Shown here in pieces: positions 17,376 to 25,563 of a stretch of DNA of 64,000 nucleotides (position 1 is the first letter of the stretch; each line of letters opens with the position of its first letter). The DNA comes from an uncultured Bacilli bacterium (GTDB taxonomy: Bacteria; Bacillota_I; Bacilli_A; RF39; UBA660): NCBI GenBank assembly GCA_934085585.1, contig CAKOHI010000002.1, positions 1 to 64,000 on the forward strand. Reading direction: 5' to 3'. The notes under the pieces were generated by a model that was given only the letters and a program-made list of their open reading frames with translations, was not told the DNA's origin and did no database searches. Both the position numbers and the translations under genes were made by a program.

Positions 17376-17843
17376 ATGAAAGAAGTAAGTGAGTCTACGT
17401 GGTCATTTCAAATAATCATTTTTTTTATTTTGATTTTTGCTTGCTTTTTGATTTTAGCAATAAGTTATAATAAAGCATATGTAGTAAAAAATAGAACATT
17501 GACTATAATAGAAAAATATGAGGGAGTTACCACCAAATCAATTGATATTATAAATGGATTTATGTATGAAAAGGCATACAAAACAACAGGAAAATGTGAT
17601 GAAGGCTGGTATGGAGCAACTGATTTAGAAGGTAGCTACGAAAAATCTGATGGAACTCAGGATTTTTATTATTGTTTTAAAGAACAAAAATCAAAAAACA
17701 ATAGAATTTATTATAGTGTTCAAGTGTTTTATAGATTTAATTTACCTATTTTAGGAAATATATTTAATTATAAAATAGAGGGGGATACAAAAAATTTTAT
17801 TGGAGCAAATAATCGAATAACAAATAAGGAGGTTACACAATGA
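17376..17843 (+). CDS. TadE/F-like minor pilin candidate (paralogue)
   Basis: A 155-aa paralogue of the preceding protein: MKEVSESTWSFQ, one membrane helix (about 10-30), the shared YKTTGKCDEGW motif, and a shared C-terminal 'YYxVQVFYRFNLPIL' strand pattern. It overlaps the next start by four bases (ATGA). Likely a minor subunit of the apparatus. Confidence 0.6.
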   Translation: MKEVSESTWSFQIIIFFILIFACFLILAISYNKAYVVKNRTLTIIEKYEGVTTKSIDIINGFMYEKAYKTTGKCDEGWYGATDLEGSYEKSDGTQDFYYCFKEQKSKNNRIYYSVQVFYRFNLPILGNIFNYKIEGDTKNFIGANNRITNKEVTQ

Positions 17844-18829
17844 ATGTAATAGTGTCTAACAAATATCAATCATTATTAGCTAGTTTAAATATTGATGTAA
17901 TAAAAAGTATTAATGGGGAATTTTCTGTTGATGAACTAATTGCTCAATTTTCAACGTTTTATTATAATAAAATGATTTTAGATATAACAGCTATAAGAGG
18001 TTATGAAGATATAAATGTTATGCAAAATCTATCTGTTAATTTTGATATGTCAAAAATAATATTACTTCTTGATGACTCTGAAAGAGTAAATTCTCCGATG
18101 TATTTGTCTCAATTAGTTTCAATGGGCATATATAACTTTACTAATGATGTTAATACAATTAAATTCTTAATAGATAACCCGAATCAATATAAAGATGTAG
18201 CAAACTATCATAATTTGAGTGGATTTAAAAAGCCTGCTTTAAATGAAAGAGCAGTAGATAGTTCAAGAGGTAAGATTGGCCAAAAAATAATAGGTTTTAA
18301 AAATGTTACAGATCATGCCGGAGCCACTACATTAATATATTTATTAAAAAAACATCTTGAAGAGTATTATAAAGTTAAAGCTGTAGAAATAGATGTAAAC
18401 GATTTTTTATATTTTAATGATAATGATCTTGATAGTACTTCTAGCATTAATTTTGTTGATTATTTAAGCCAAAATAGTAATTATGATGTAATTCTTGTAG
18501 ATTTAAATGATGGAAATGTTGAAGATTATTGTCATGATATAATTTATTTGATAGAGCCAGGTTTAATTAAATTAAATAAATTAATTAGACAAGATAATAG
18601 TATATTTGAAAAGTTAAATGGTAAAAAGATAGTTTTAAATAGAAGTGTATTAAGTGAAAAAGATGTTATAGATTTTGAAAAGGAAAGCGGAAGTAATGTA
18701 TTTTTTAATTTACCATGTTTAGATGATAAATTAGAAGATCAACCTATTATTAATATGTTTTTAACTAATTTAGGTTTTAGTAGAATAGAAGAAAATAATA
18801 GTTCTGGAATATTCGGTATATTTAAGTAG
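17840..18829 (+). CDS. TadZ/CpaE-like protein with degenerate P-loop
   Basis: A 329-aa cytoplasmic protein with a receiver-like N-terminal half (residues about 1-130) and a MinD/ParA-like C-terminal half. This is the TadZ/CpaE plan for placing the apparatus at a pole. The nucleotide-binding loop reads NVTDHAGATTL where MinD proteins have KGGVGKTT, so the P-loop Lys is missing. Switch-like 'YDVILVDLNDG' is kept. TadZ proteins with atypical Walker A are known. It has a strong AAGGAGGT ribosome site. Identification rests on context and domain order. Confidence 0.6.
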   Translation: MNVIVSNKYQSLLASLNIDVIKSINGEFSVDELIAQFSTFYYNKMILDITAIRGYEDINVMQNLSVNFDMSKIILLLDDSERVNSPMYLSQLVSMGIYNFTNDVNTIKFLIDNPNQYKDVANYHNLSGFKKPALNERAVDSSRGKIGQKIIGFKNVTDHAGATTLIYLLKKHLEEYYKVKAVEIDVNDFLYFNDNDLDSTSSINFVDYLSQNSNYDVILVDLNDGNVEDYCHDIIYLIEPGLIKLNKLIRQDNSIFEKLNGKKIVLNRSVLSEKDVIDFEKESGSNVFFNLPCLDDKLEDQPIINMFLTNLGFSRIEENNSSGIFGIFK

Positions 18830-18838
18830 GGGGAAATT

Positions 18839-19189
18839 ATGAGTGTATGTTATAAAAATGCTAGTTTATTGCAATTTATAGGAAATATAATATTAATAGC
18901 AAAAATTTTAATTCCAATAATATTAATTGTTATTGGATCAGTAGAATTTGGTAAAGCTGCTATTTCAAGTGATGATAAGGCGATGCAATCATCTGGAGTG
19001 AGACTTCTAAAAAAAGCTTTAATAGGGGTATCTATATTTTTTATACCCACAATAATAAGAATAGCATTTTATATGGTTGGAACATTTAGTGAAGAAATGA
19101 GAACTGAATTTGAAAACTGTGTCACATGTTTAACAGATCCAAATAACAGTTGTGATACGTCATATGAAGGAGAAATATTTAAAAAATAA
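18839..19189 (+). CDS. VirB2/TrbC-like 3-TM protein 1
   Basis: A 116-aa protein of three hydrophobic helices with the core KILIPIILIVIGSVEFGKA, a conserved SSDDKA loop and FFIPTIIRIAF. A short Cys-containing tail follows. It resembles TrbC/VirB2-like small membrane proteins and is paralogous to the next gene. Membrane component of the cluster; precise role unknown. Confidence 0.6.
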   Translation: MSVCYKNASLLQFIGNIILIAKILIPIILIVIGSVEFGKAAISSDDKAMQSSGVRLLKKALIGVSIFFIPTIIRIAFYMVGTFSEEMRTEFENCVTCLTDPNNSCDTSYEGEIFKK

Positions 19190-19218
19190 TTGACTTTACA
19201 AACAATTTAGAGTAAAAT
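19190..19218 (+). promoter_or_regulatory. promoter of the second VirB2-like gene
   Basis: TTGACT (19190-19195), 17 bp, TAAAAT (19213-19218), 29 bp upstream of ATG 19248. Confidence 0.6.
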
Positions 19219-19247
19219 AATAATATATAAAGGGAGGAGTGTTATTT

Positions 19248-19574
19248 ATGAGTTTCTGTACTGATGCACAACCAGTTCTATATACAGTAGGTATGTTCCT
19301 TTTAGTTTTTAAAATCGTGATTCCAGTATTATTAATAATCTTTGGAATGGTTGATTTAGGAAAAGCTGTAATATCAAGTGATGACAAAGCTGTATCAAAA
19401 GCTGCTAAATCATTACTTAATAGAGTAATTGCTGGGGTTTGTATTTTCTTTATACCAACTATTGTAGGAATTGTATTCTCAATGGTAGGAAGCTTTAGTG
19501 AAGTTAAAGATCAATATGATATATGTGCTGGATGTATATCAAATCCAACAAACTCTAGTGTATGTCATCAATAA
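19248..19574 (+). CDS. VirB2/TrbC-like 3-TM protein 2 (paralogue)
   Basis: A 108-aa paralogue of the previous protein with the same KIVIPVLLIIFGMVDLGKA helix, SSDDKAVSKA loop and FFIPTIVGIVF helix. An in-frame GTG lies at 19239, but it is part of the GGGAGGAG ribosome site, which sits eight bases before ATG 19248, so the latter is chosen. It has its own promoter and a terminator directly after it, so it forms a separate, probably strongly expressed, unit. Confidence 0.65.
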   Translation: MSFCTDAQPVLYTVGMFLLVFKIVIPVLLIIFGMVDLGKAVISSDDKAVSKAAKSLLNRVIAGVCIFFIPTIVGIVFSMVGSFSEVKDQYDICAGCISNPTNSSVCHQ

Positions 19575-19584
19575 CAAAAAAATG

Positions 19585-19610
19585 AAGTCTGATAAATCAG
19601 ACTTTTTTTT
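19585..19610 (+). terminator. terminator of the Tad-like cluster
   Basis: AAGTCTGA / TCAGACTT with a 4-nt loop and eight T. Confidence 0.88.
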
Positions 19611-19637
19611 GTAATAAAATATTTTAATTATTATAAT
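19609..19637 (+). promoter_or_regulatory. promoter of the repeat-protein gene
   Basis: TTGTAA (19609-19614), 17 bp, TATAAT (19632-19637). The -35 begins in the T-run of the preceding terminator. Confidence 0.6.
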
Positions 19638-19692
19638 ATGGAAAATTTCATAAATGTATGTTAAAATTAATTATATGGAGGTCGAAGAAAAT

Positions 19693-20739
19693 ATGGAGAC
19701 AACTAAACAACGACAATTTGAAGAACATATAAAAAGTATTTTTGCAACTAATAAAAGCCCCGAGGAGAAAAGAGCTGAAGTAAAATTATTTATTGAAAAA
19801 AGTTTGCAACAAAAAAAAGATGATATTTTGAAAATAGCCAAAGAGATGAATTCTTCACAAGATAATTATGAATTTAAAAAAAGAGAGTATGATGAAGCCC
19901 TAGCAGATATAATTGTATATGGTAAAATGTTAGATGAAAATGAAAGATTATTATATATAGAAATGTACAATTTACCAAAAGACACTACGTTAGGGAAGGG
20001 GCGTCAAGTAAATTATGAAGCAATTCAAAAGCGACGCAATGAAGAATTAACTAATGAAAGTATTAGAAAATTTATTATAAAAGAATATAATCTACCAGAA
20101 AATACATCTTTAGAAGAATGTAAAAAAATTAGTTATTTAGAACAAGCAAAAAAGAAAATGGGATTACCAAGTACAGCAACAGAAGAAGAAGTAAAACTTG
20201 CAGAACAAAAAGAATATTCAAAACAACATCAACAAGCGACCGAAGAATACAAAGAAAAACAAAGAAAGTATTATATAGCTAAATATAATTTGCCTATTGA
20301 TACTACATATGAAGAGTGCGTGCAAATCGCGTTTGAATCTTTTCAAAAGGAAATAGATAATATAAGTGTTGCTTCGATGAAAGAAACAAAAACAACAGAA
20401 CAAAGAGAAAACGATGAAAGTATTAGAAGATTTATTATAAAAGAATATAATCTACCAGAAAATACATCTTTAGAAGAATGTAAAAAAATTAGTTATTTAG
20501 AACAAGCAAAAAAGAAAATGGGATTACCAAGTACAGCAACAGAAGAAGAAGTAAAACTTGCAGAACAAAAAGAATATTCAAAACAACATCAACAAGCAAT
20601 TGAAGAATACAAAGAAAAGCAAAGAAAGTATTATATAGCTAAATATAATTTACCAGAAAATACAACATTTGAACAATGTATACAAGTAAATGAAGAAGCT
20701 TTTCAAAAAGAACATGAAATACCAGGAGTTGGTAGGTAA
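19693..20739 (+). CDS. repeat protein with internal duplication (YNLPxxTTxEEC units)
   Basis: A 348-aa hydrophilic, helical protein with no signal or membrane segment; no known family recognised. It is built from about seven copies of a short unit of the form YNLPxxTTxEECxxI, with a variant MGLPSTATEEEV. Two blocks, nucleotides 20054-20291 and 20414-20651, are about 98% identical at an exact 360-bp offset, so a 120-codon unit was duplicated recently. An upstream ATG at 19654 is in frame but has no ribosome site, whereas GGAGGT precedes ATG 19693 by ten bases. Confidence 0.6.
   Translation: METTKQRQFEEHIKSIFATNKSPEEKRAEVKLFIEKSLQQKKDDILKIAKEMNSSQDNYEFKKREYDEALADIIVYGKMLDENERLLYIEMYNLPKDTTLGKGRQVNYEAIQKRRNEELTNESIRKFIIKEYNLPENTSLEECKKISYLEQAKKKMGLPSTATEEEVKLAEQKEYSKQHQQATEEYKEKQRKYYIAKYNLPIDTTYEECVQIAFESFQKEIDNISVASMKETKTTEQRENDESIRRFIIKEYNLPENTSLEECKKISYLEQAKKKMGLPSTATEEEVKLAEQKEYSKQHQQAIEEYKEKQRKYYIAKYNLPENTTFEQCIQVNEEAFQKEHEIPGVGR
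20054..20651 (+). repeat. direct repeat, about 238 bp, 360-bp period, inside a CDS
   Basis: 20054-20291 and 20414-20651 align without gaps at an offset of 360 bp. Only a handful of differences are visible (for example position 20069, the block 20237-20241 and position 20259). It keeps the reading frame. Confidence 0.9.
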
Positions 20740-20741
20740 AT

Positions 20742-20769
20742 AAAAAATGGACTTAAAAATCCATTTTTT
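20742..20769. terminator. bidirectional terminator
   Basis: AAAAAATGGA / TCCATTTTTT with an 8-nt loop, between two convergent genes. Confidence 0.85.
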
Positions 20770-20771
20770 GT

Positions 20772-22244
20772 TTATCTATCTTCATAATTTCCAGTTCTAG
20801 TATAACCATCTAATGAAGTTTCTGTACTCCATTTATATTCTGGAGTTCTATGAATCCAAGAAGTAGTTGTTTCTTGATCTTTTTTAATATAACCAGAATA
20901 TTTGAATGAATTACTACTTAAATCTCTTTTACAAGAATCTGCAGTAATATAACTAACGTCAAATTTAACAGGCATGAAGTAAATATTTCTATTTAAATTA
21001 CTTTCATAATAAGCGTTTACATTATTACTATTTTTATAATTGATAGTTACACTAGTTCTATATCCATCAGTCTTATAATAAGGATTAGAAATACTAAATG
21101 TAAAATTATTACTTTTTAATGATGAGTTTCTAAATGCATTAGCATCATTGATTACAATCTTTTTATTTCCAGAATTACCACTCATATATTGATTATTTCT
21201 ATAATTTATATATGCTTGATAATCTGTTAAAGATGAATCAAAGTATGATTTATTCTTAATTGTAATATCAGTAGCATTACTTGGTAATTTGGCTAATTGA
21301 AATTCATAAGTATAACTTCTTGCATCACAATTATCTGTAATATAAGCCATAGTATAATAAGATCTAGTATTTTCTTTACAATAATTATATGTTGTTATAG
21401 TTTCTTCTTTGTTTTCAGCATTCTTCTCATTAGAATAACCTTCTTGCCAATCAGACCATTTTACGTATTCATAATATCTAACTTTTTTTTTATCATCTGA
21501 ATTATTTGTACAAGATGATGGACAGCAAGATGTTGAACAACAAGATGTACAGCGACCATTTATATATTTACATTTAATTGTTACCGTAGTTGTAACAGTC
21601 GTCGTTGTAGTAGTAGGTTGTGCTGGAACGTATTTAATAACTTCTTTTACAGTTGTATTATTATTTGAATTTGAACTATTATTGTTACTATTCGAATTTT
21701 TATTGTTGTTATTTGTCTTATCATCAACAACTACATCTGAATTAGTATTATTATTTTCATTATTACTATTATTGTTATTATTACAACTATTACCTGAACA
21801 TGTTTCTGAATTTTCAATTGTTGTAATTATAAAATCAGATTTTTTACCACAAGTTAAACTTACTTTTAAAGCATAATTTCCATCTGCAGTTTTAGTAGTT
21901 TGGATATAACTTCCATCAGTATCACAATCTTTTCCTTCATTAGTAAAGTCAATTAATAATTTTTGGTCTATCATTTGTGTTAAAGTAAGTTTTTCAGTGC
22001 CACCAATTTTAGTAGGTAATTTTGATTTAGTAAAATACTCAAAAGCGGTATTTTTCATTGTGTTAATATTATTTACAAAACTATCTGTATCTTTAGCTAA
22101 AGTACTATTGGATCCACTTGACTTACCATTAGTAATTTTCATATACAGCCAACCTGCCAAGAATACAATGATAGCTAATACTATTAGTTTAATTAATAAT
22201 GAACCCCAGTTTAAACTTATTCGCTTATTTCCTTCTTCGTACAT
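20772..22244 (-). CDS. membrane-anchored surface protein with Asn-rich and Cys-cluster segments
   Basis: A 490-aa protein with one membrane helix (about residues 15-35) and a large outer part. After a first domain with Cys pairs comes an Asn/Ser-rich linker (about 155-200) and a Thr/Val stretch. A dense Cys cluster follows (CTSCCSTSCCPSSC, about 235-250), then a Tyr-rich domain. No family recognised. The Cys-rich outer domain recalls the proteins at 7023 and 7784. Convergent with the repeat protein; it has its own consensus promoter and a GGAGGGGG ribosome site. Confidence 0.65.
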   Translation of the reverse strand: MYEEGNKRISLNWGSLLIKLIVLAIIVFLAGWLYMKITNGKSSGSNSTLAKDTDSFVNNINTMKNTAFEYFTKSKLPTKIGGTEKLTLTQMIDQKLLIDFTNEGKDCDTDGSYIQTTKTADGNYALKVSLTCGKKSDFIITTIENSETCSGNSCNNNNNSNNENNNTNSDVVVDDKTNNNNKNSNSNNNSSNSNNNTTVKEVIKYVPAQPTTTTTTVTTTVTIKCKYINGRCTSCCSTSCCPSSCTNNSDDKKKVRYYEYVKWSDWQEGYSNEKNAENKEETITTYNYCKENTRSYYTMAYITDNCDARSYTYEFQLAKLPSNATDITIKNKSYFDSSLTDYQAYINYRNNQYMSGNSGNKKIVINDANAFRNSSLKSNNFTFSISNPYYKTDGYRTSVTINYKNSNNVNAYYESNLNRNIYFMPVKFDVSYITADSCKRDLSSNSFKYSGYIKKDQETTTSWIHRTPEYKWSTETSLDGYTRTGNYEDR

Positions 22245-22275
22245 AAATCTGTACCCCCTCCTAAATTAATTATAT

Positions 22276-22324
22276 CACTTACAATAAGTGACCTCATTCT
22301 ACCATAAATGATAATTTTTGTCAA
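22276..22324 (-). promoter_or_regulatory. promoter and dyad upstream of the Cys-cluster protein
   Basis: On the minus strand TTGACA (complement of 22319-22324), 17 bp, TAGAAT (complement of 22296-22301). Just downstream lies the dyad CACTTA-CAA-TAAGTG (22276-22290), a possible operator or leader hairpin. Confidence 0.55.
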
Positions 22325-22416
22325 ATCAAAAACTGTGCCTTTACAATATCATATGACAAAAATAAATACTTATAATAATAAACAAATAAACCTTCAATAT
22401 TTTCAAAAAATACTGC

Positions 22417-22445
22417 TTGACACAAATATATGTTTGTGATATATT
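22417..22445 (+). promoter_or_regulatory. uvrA promoter with LexA-like operator
   Basis: TTGACA (22417-22422), 17 bp, TATATT (22440-22445). The spacer holds CAAATATATGTTTG (22423-22436), matching the Bacillus-type SOS consensus CGAACRNRYGTTYG at 12 of 14 positions. It is embedded in the longer inverted repeat CACAAA...TTTGTG. Confidence 0.65.
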
Positions 22446-22501
22446 AATTTTGCATTAAATTGCAATAATTGTGTTAAAATAACTAATAAGGAGTGTTTTT
22501 T

Positions 22502-25306
22502 ATGAACGATAAAATAATTATAAAAGGAGCTAGAGAAAACAACTTAAAAAATGTTAATATTGAAATTCCTAAAAATAAATTAGTAGTAATGACCGGAGTA
22601 TCAGGTTCAGGAAAAAGTAGTTTAGCATTTGACACTATATATGCCGAAGGACAAAGAAGATATGTGGAAAGCCTATCTGCATATGCTCGCCAATTTATCG
22701 GAGTAAGTGAAAAACCAGATGTAGATTCCATTGAAGGATTATCTCCATCAATTTCTATAGATCAAAAATCAACAAATAAAAATCCTCGTTCAACTGTGGG
22801 AACTATAACAGAAATATATGATTATTTACGTCTTTTATTTGCTCGAATTGGTATTCCTTATTGTCCAACTCATCATAAACCTATAAAAAGTCAAAGCATT
22901 GAAGAAATGACTAATAAAGTCATGGAATATAAAGATAAAACTGTTACCATTTTAGCTCCGGTAGTACATGGAGAAAAAGGAACTCACAAAGAATTATTTG
23001 ATGAACTTCGAAAAGAAGGTTTTACACGTGTTCGAGTAAATGGCAAAAACATGAGTTTAAATGAAGAAATTACATTAGAAAAAAATATAAAAGATAATAT
23101 TGATATTATAATAGATAAAATATATATAGATGATGAAGAATATAGTAGAGTATTTGAAGCTATTGAAACAAGTACAAAAAAAGCTGATGGAAAAGTTGTC
23201 ATTTTAGTAGATGATGAAGAAATATTTATGAGTGAAAAATATGCTTGTGAAATATGTAATTATTCAATACCAGAACTAGAACCAAGATTATTTTCATTTA
23301 ATGCTCCATATGGTGCATGTGAAGACTGTAAAGGGCTAGGAACAAAACTTCATATTAGTAAAGAGTTATTAATACCTAATCCTAATAAATCTTTAGTTGA
23401 AGGTACTATATCAGCATTAAGTATGGATTCAACAACATACTTTACTCAAATTGAAACAGTGTGCAATCATTATGACATAAACATGTATATACCTGTAAAA
23501 GATATTCCAGAAGAAAAATTAAATTATATTTTATATGGAACAAAAGAGCTATTAGAATTTAATTATGTATCAAAGAATGGTAATACGAGAAAAACAAAAA
23601 GTACATATGAAGGAGTAATACCAGCATTAGAAAGACGATATATTGAAACAAAAAGCGGTTGGATTAGAGAATGGTTACAAGGATATATGGTAGAAACTGA
23701 ATGTCCAACATGTAAAGGAAAAAGACTTCAAAAGTCTGTATTATCAATATATATAAATGGTAAAAATATTTTTGATTTAACAGATATGTCCATAAGTGAT
23801 TTACTAGATTTTGTAAAAAAATTAAAATTAAATAATGAAGAAAAAGAAATAAGTAGTTTAATTTTAAAAGAAATCATATCAAGACTAGAATTTTTAAATA
23901 ATGTTGGCTTATCTTATCTTACTTTAACACGTAGTGCAGGCACACTATCAGGTGGAGAAGCCCAAAGAATAAGATTAGCTACACAAATTGGTTCAAAATT
24001 ATCTGGTGTATTGTATGTTTTAGATGAACCTAGTATAGGACTTCACCAAAAAGATAATGAACGACTTATAAATTCCTTAAAAGAAATGCGAGATCTTGGA
24101 AACTCATTAATAGTAGTAGAGCATGATACCGATACTATGCTTGAATCTGATTATTTAATTGATGTTGGACCGGGAGCTGGAGAATTTGGTGGACAAATTA
24201 TGGCCGCAGGAACACCAGAAGAAGTAATGAAAAATCCTAATAGTTTAACAGGAAAATATTTGAGCGGAGAATTAAAAATAGAAATTCCTGAAAAAAGAAG
24301 AAAAGGAAATGGTTTAAAAATTAGTATTAAAGGTGCTAAAGAAAATAACTTAAAAAATGTAAATGTTGATATTCCACTAAATAAATTAGTTGTAGTAACC
24401 GGAGTATCAGGTTCAGGTAAATCATCTTTAATAAATGAAGTACTTTATAAAAGATTAGCAAGTGAAGTATATAATAGTAAAGTTATTCCTGGTGAATGTA
24501 AAGAAATAAAAGGATTAGAAAATATAGATAAAGTTGTTCAAATAACTCAAGATGCAATAGGTAGAACCCCACGTAGTAATCCCGCAACATATGTCGGAGT
24601 ATTTGATGATATAAGAGATCTTTTTGCTCAAACCAAAGAAGCTAAAATGCGTGGATACGATAAAGGCAGATTTTCATTTAATGTAAAAGGTGGAAGATGT
24701 GAAAATTGTTGGGGAGATGGCGTTAAAAAAATAGAAATGCACTTTTTAGCAGATGTTTATGTACCATGTGATGTTTGTAAAGGAAAACGCTATAATAGAG
24801 AAACATTAGAAATAAAATATAAAGGTAAAAATATTAGTGAAGTTTTAGATATGCGCGTAAGTGAAGCAATAGAATTTTTTGAAAACGTTCCAAAAATATA
24901 TAATAAATTAAAAGTTATGATGGATGTTGGCTTATCGTATATCAAATTAGGGCAATCAGCACCGACATTATCAGGTGGAGAAGCTGGACGTGTAAAACTT
25001 GCCAAAGAACTTCAAAAGAAAGCAACGGGTAAATCAATATTTATATTAGATGAACCAACAACAGGACTACATTCTGATGATATCAAAAAATTGTTAGTAA
25101 TACTAAACAGAATAGTGGATAATGGCGATACAGTAATAGTAATAGAACATAATCTAGATGTTATAAAAGTAGCAGATCATATTATTGATCTAGGGCCTGA
25201 TGGAGGAAAATATGGTGGAAAAATAGTAGCAACAGGAACACCAGAAGAAGTAGCTAAACAAAAAGGTTCATATACCGGAGAGTTTTTAGCAAAAATATTA
25301 AAATAA
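22502..25306 (+). CDS. uvrA: UvrABC excinuclease subunit A
   Basis: UvrA is the damage-sensing ABC ATPase dimer of nucleotide excision repair. Both halves carry Walker A loops (GVSGSGKSSLAF near residue 30, GVSGSGKSSLINE near 640). ABC signatures LSGGEAQRI and LSGGEAGRV, zinc-finger CxxC pairs (CEIC/CEDC and CENC/CDVC), and two Walker B motifs (LDEPSIGLH, LDEPTTGLH) are also present. The 934-aa length is the family norm. GTG 22493 is in frame but overlaps the AAGGAG ribosome site of ATG 22502. uvrB is not adjacent. The LexA-like operator indicates SOS control. Confidence 0.98.
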   Translation: MNDKIIIKGARENNLKNVNIEIPKNKLVVMTGVSGSGKSSLAFDTIYAEGQRRYVESLSAYARQFIGVSEKPDVDSIEGLSPSISIDQKSTNKNPRSTVGTITEIYDYLRLLFARIGIPYCPTHHKPIKSQSIEEMTNKVMEYKDKTVTILAPVVHGEKGTHKELFDELRKEGFTRVRVNGKNMSLNEEITLEKNIKDNIDIIIDKIYIDDEEYSRVFEAIETSTKKADGKVVILVDDEEIFMSEKYACEICNYSIPELEPRLFSFNAPYGACEDCKGLGTKLHISKELLIPNPNKSLVEGTISALSMDSTTYFTQIETVCNHYDINMYIPVKDIPEEKLNYILYGTKELLEFNYVSKNGNTRKTKSTYEGVIPALERRYIETKSGWIREWLQGYMVETECPTCKGKRLQKSVLSIYINGKNIFDLTDMSISDLLDFVKKLKLNNEEKEISSLILKEIISRLEFLNNVGLSYLTLTRSAGTLSGGEAQRIRLATQIGSKLSGVLYVLDEPSIGLHQKDNERLINSLKEMRDLGNSLIVVEHDTDTMLESDYLIDVGPGAGEFGGQIMAAGTPEEVMKNPNSLTGKYLSGELKIEIPEKRRKGNGLKISIKGAKENNLKNVNVDIPLNKLVVVTGVSGSGKSSLINEVLYKRLASEVYNSKVIPGECKEIKGLENIDKVVQITQDAIGRTPRSNPATYVGVFDDIRDLFAQTKEAKMRGYDKGRFSFNVKGGRCENCWGDGVKKIEMHFLADVYVPCDVCKGKRYNRETLEIKYKGKNISEVLDMRVSEAIEFFENVPKIYNKLKVMMDVGLSYIKLGQSAPTLSGGEAGRVKLAKELQKKATGKSIFILDEPTTGLHSDDIKKLLVILNRIVDNGDTVIVIEHNLDVIKVADHIIDLGPDGGKYGGKIVATGTPEEVAKQKGSYTGEFLAKILK

Positions 25307-25418
25307 AAACCTGATATAGACACAAAAGTAGGGAGCTAAAAAAGTAGGTAGGTTAACTTCCTAGCATAAGCTATATATATGAAAAAATACAATTAAATAC
25401 TTACACAGTTTGAATATG

Positions 25419-25456
25419 AGACGCTATACCTCTTTATGAAGTTAGTGTCTTTTTTT
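25419..25456 (+). terminator. terminator between uvrA and the AbiE operon
   Basis: AGACGCTA / TAGTGTCT stem (one G-T pair) followed by seven T. It lies about 110 bp after uvrA. The sequence between holds no recognisable gene. Confidence 0.65.
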
Positions 25457-25498
25457 GAAATCCCGACAACAATTTATACTATCAAATTAATTAAAATC

Positions 25499-25544
25499 TT
25501 GACAAATAAACTGAAAAATGATATAATTTCAGTGTAATTGTCAA
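25499..25544 (+). promoter_or_regulatory. AbiE promoter inside a nested 46-bp dyad
   Basis: TTGACA (25499-25504), 17 bp, TATAAT (25522-25527). Two inverted repeats share one centre (25521.5): TTGACAA/TTGTCAA (25499-25505, 25538-25544) and ACTGAAA/TTTCAGT (25510-25516, 25527-25533). AbiEi antitoxins are known to autorepress through inverted repeats, so this is the probable operator. Confidence 0.65.
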
Positions 25545-25563
25545 AGAAAGAAAAGGGATTAAT

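Noticed and set aside
21297..22269. Plus-strand hydrophobic open frames opposite the Cys-cluster protein
   Set aside because: Their Leu/Ile/Phe runs are the complement of Asn-, Glu- and Lys-rich codons in the real minus-strand gene. No start signals.
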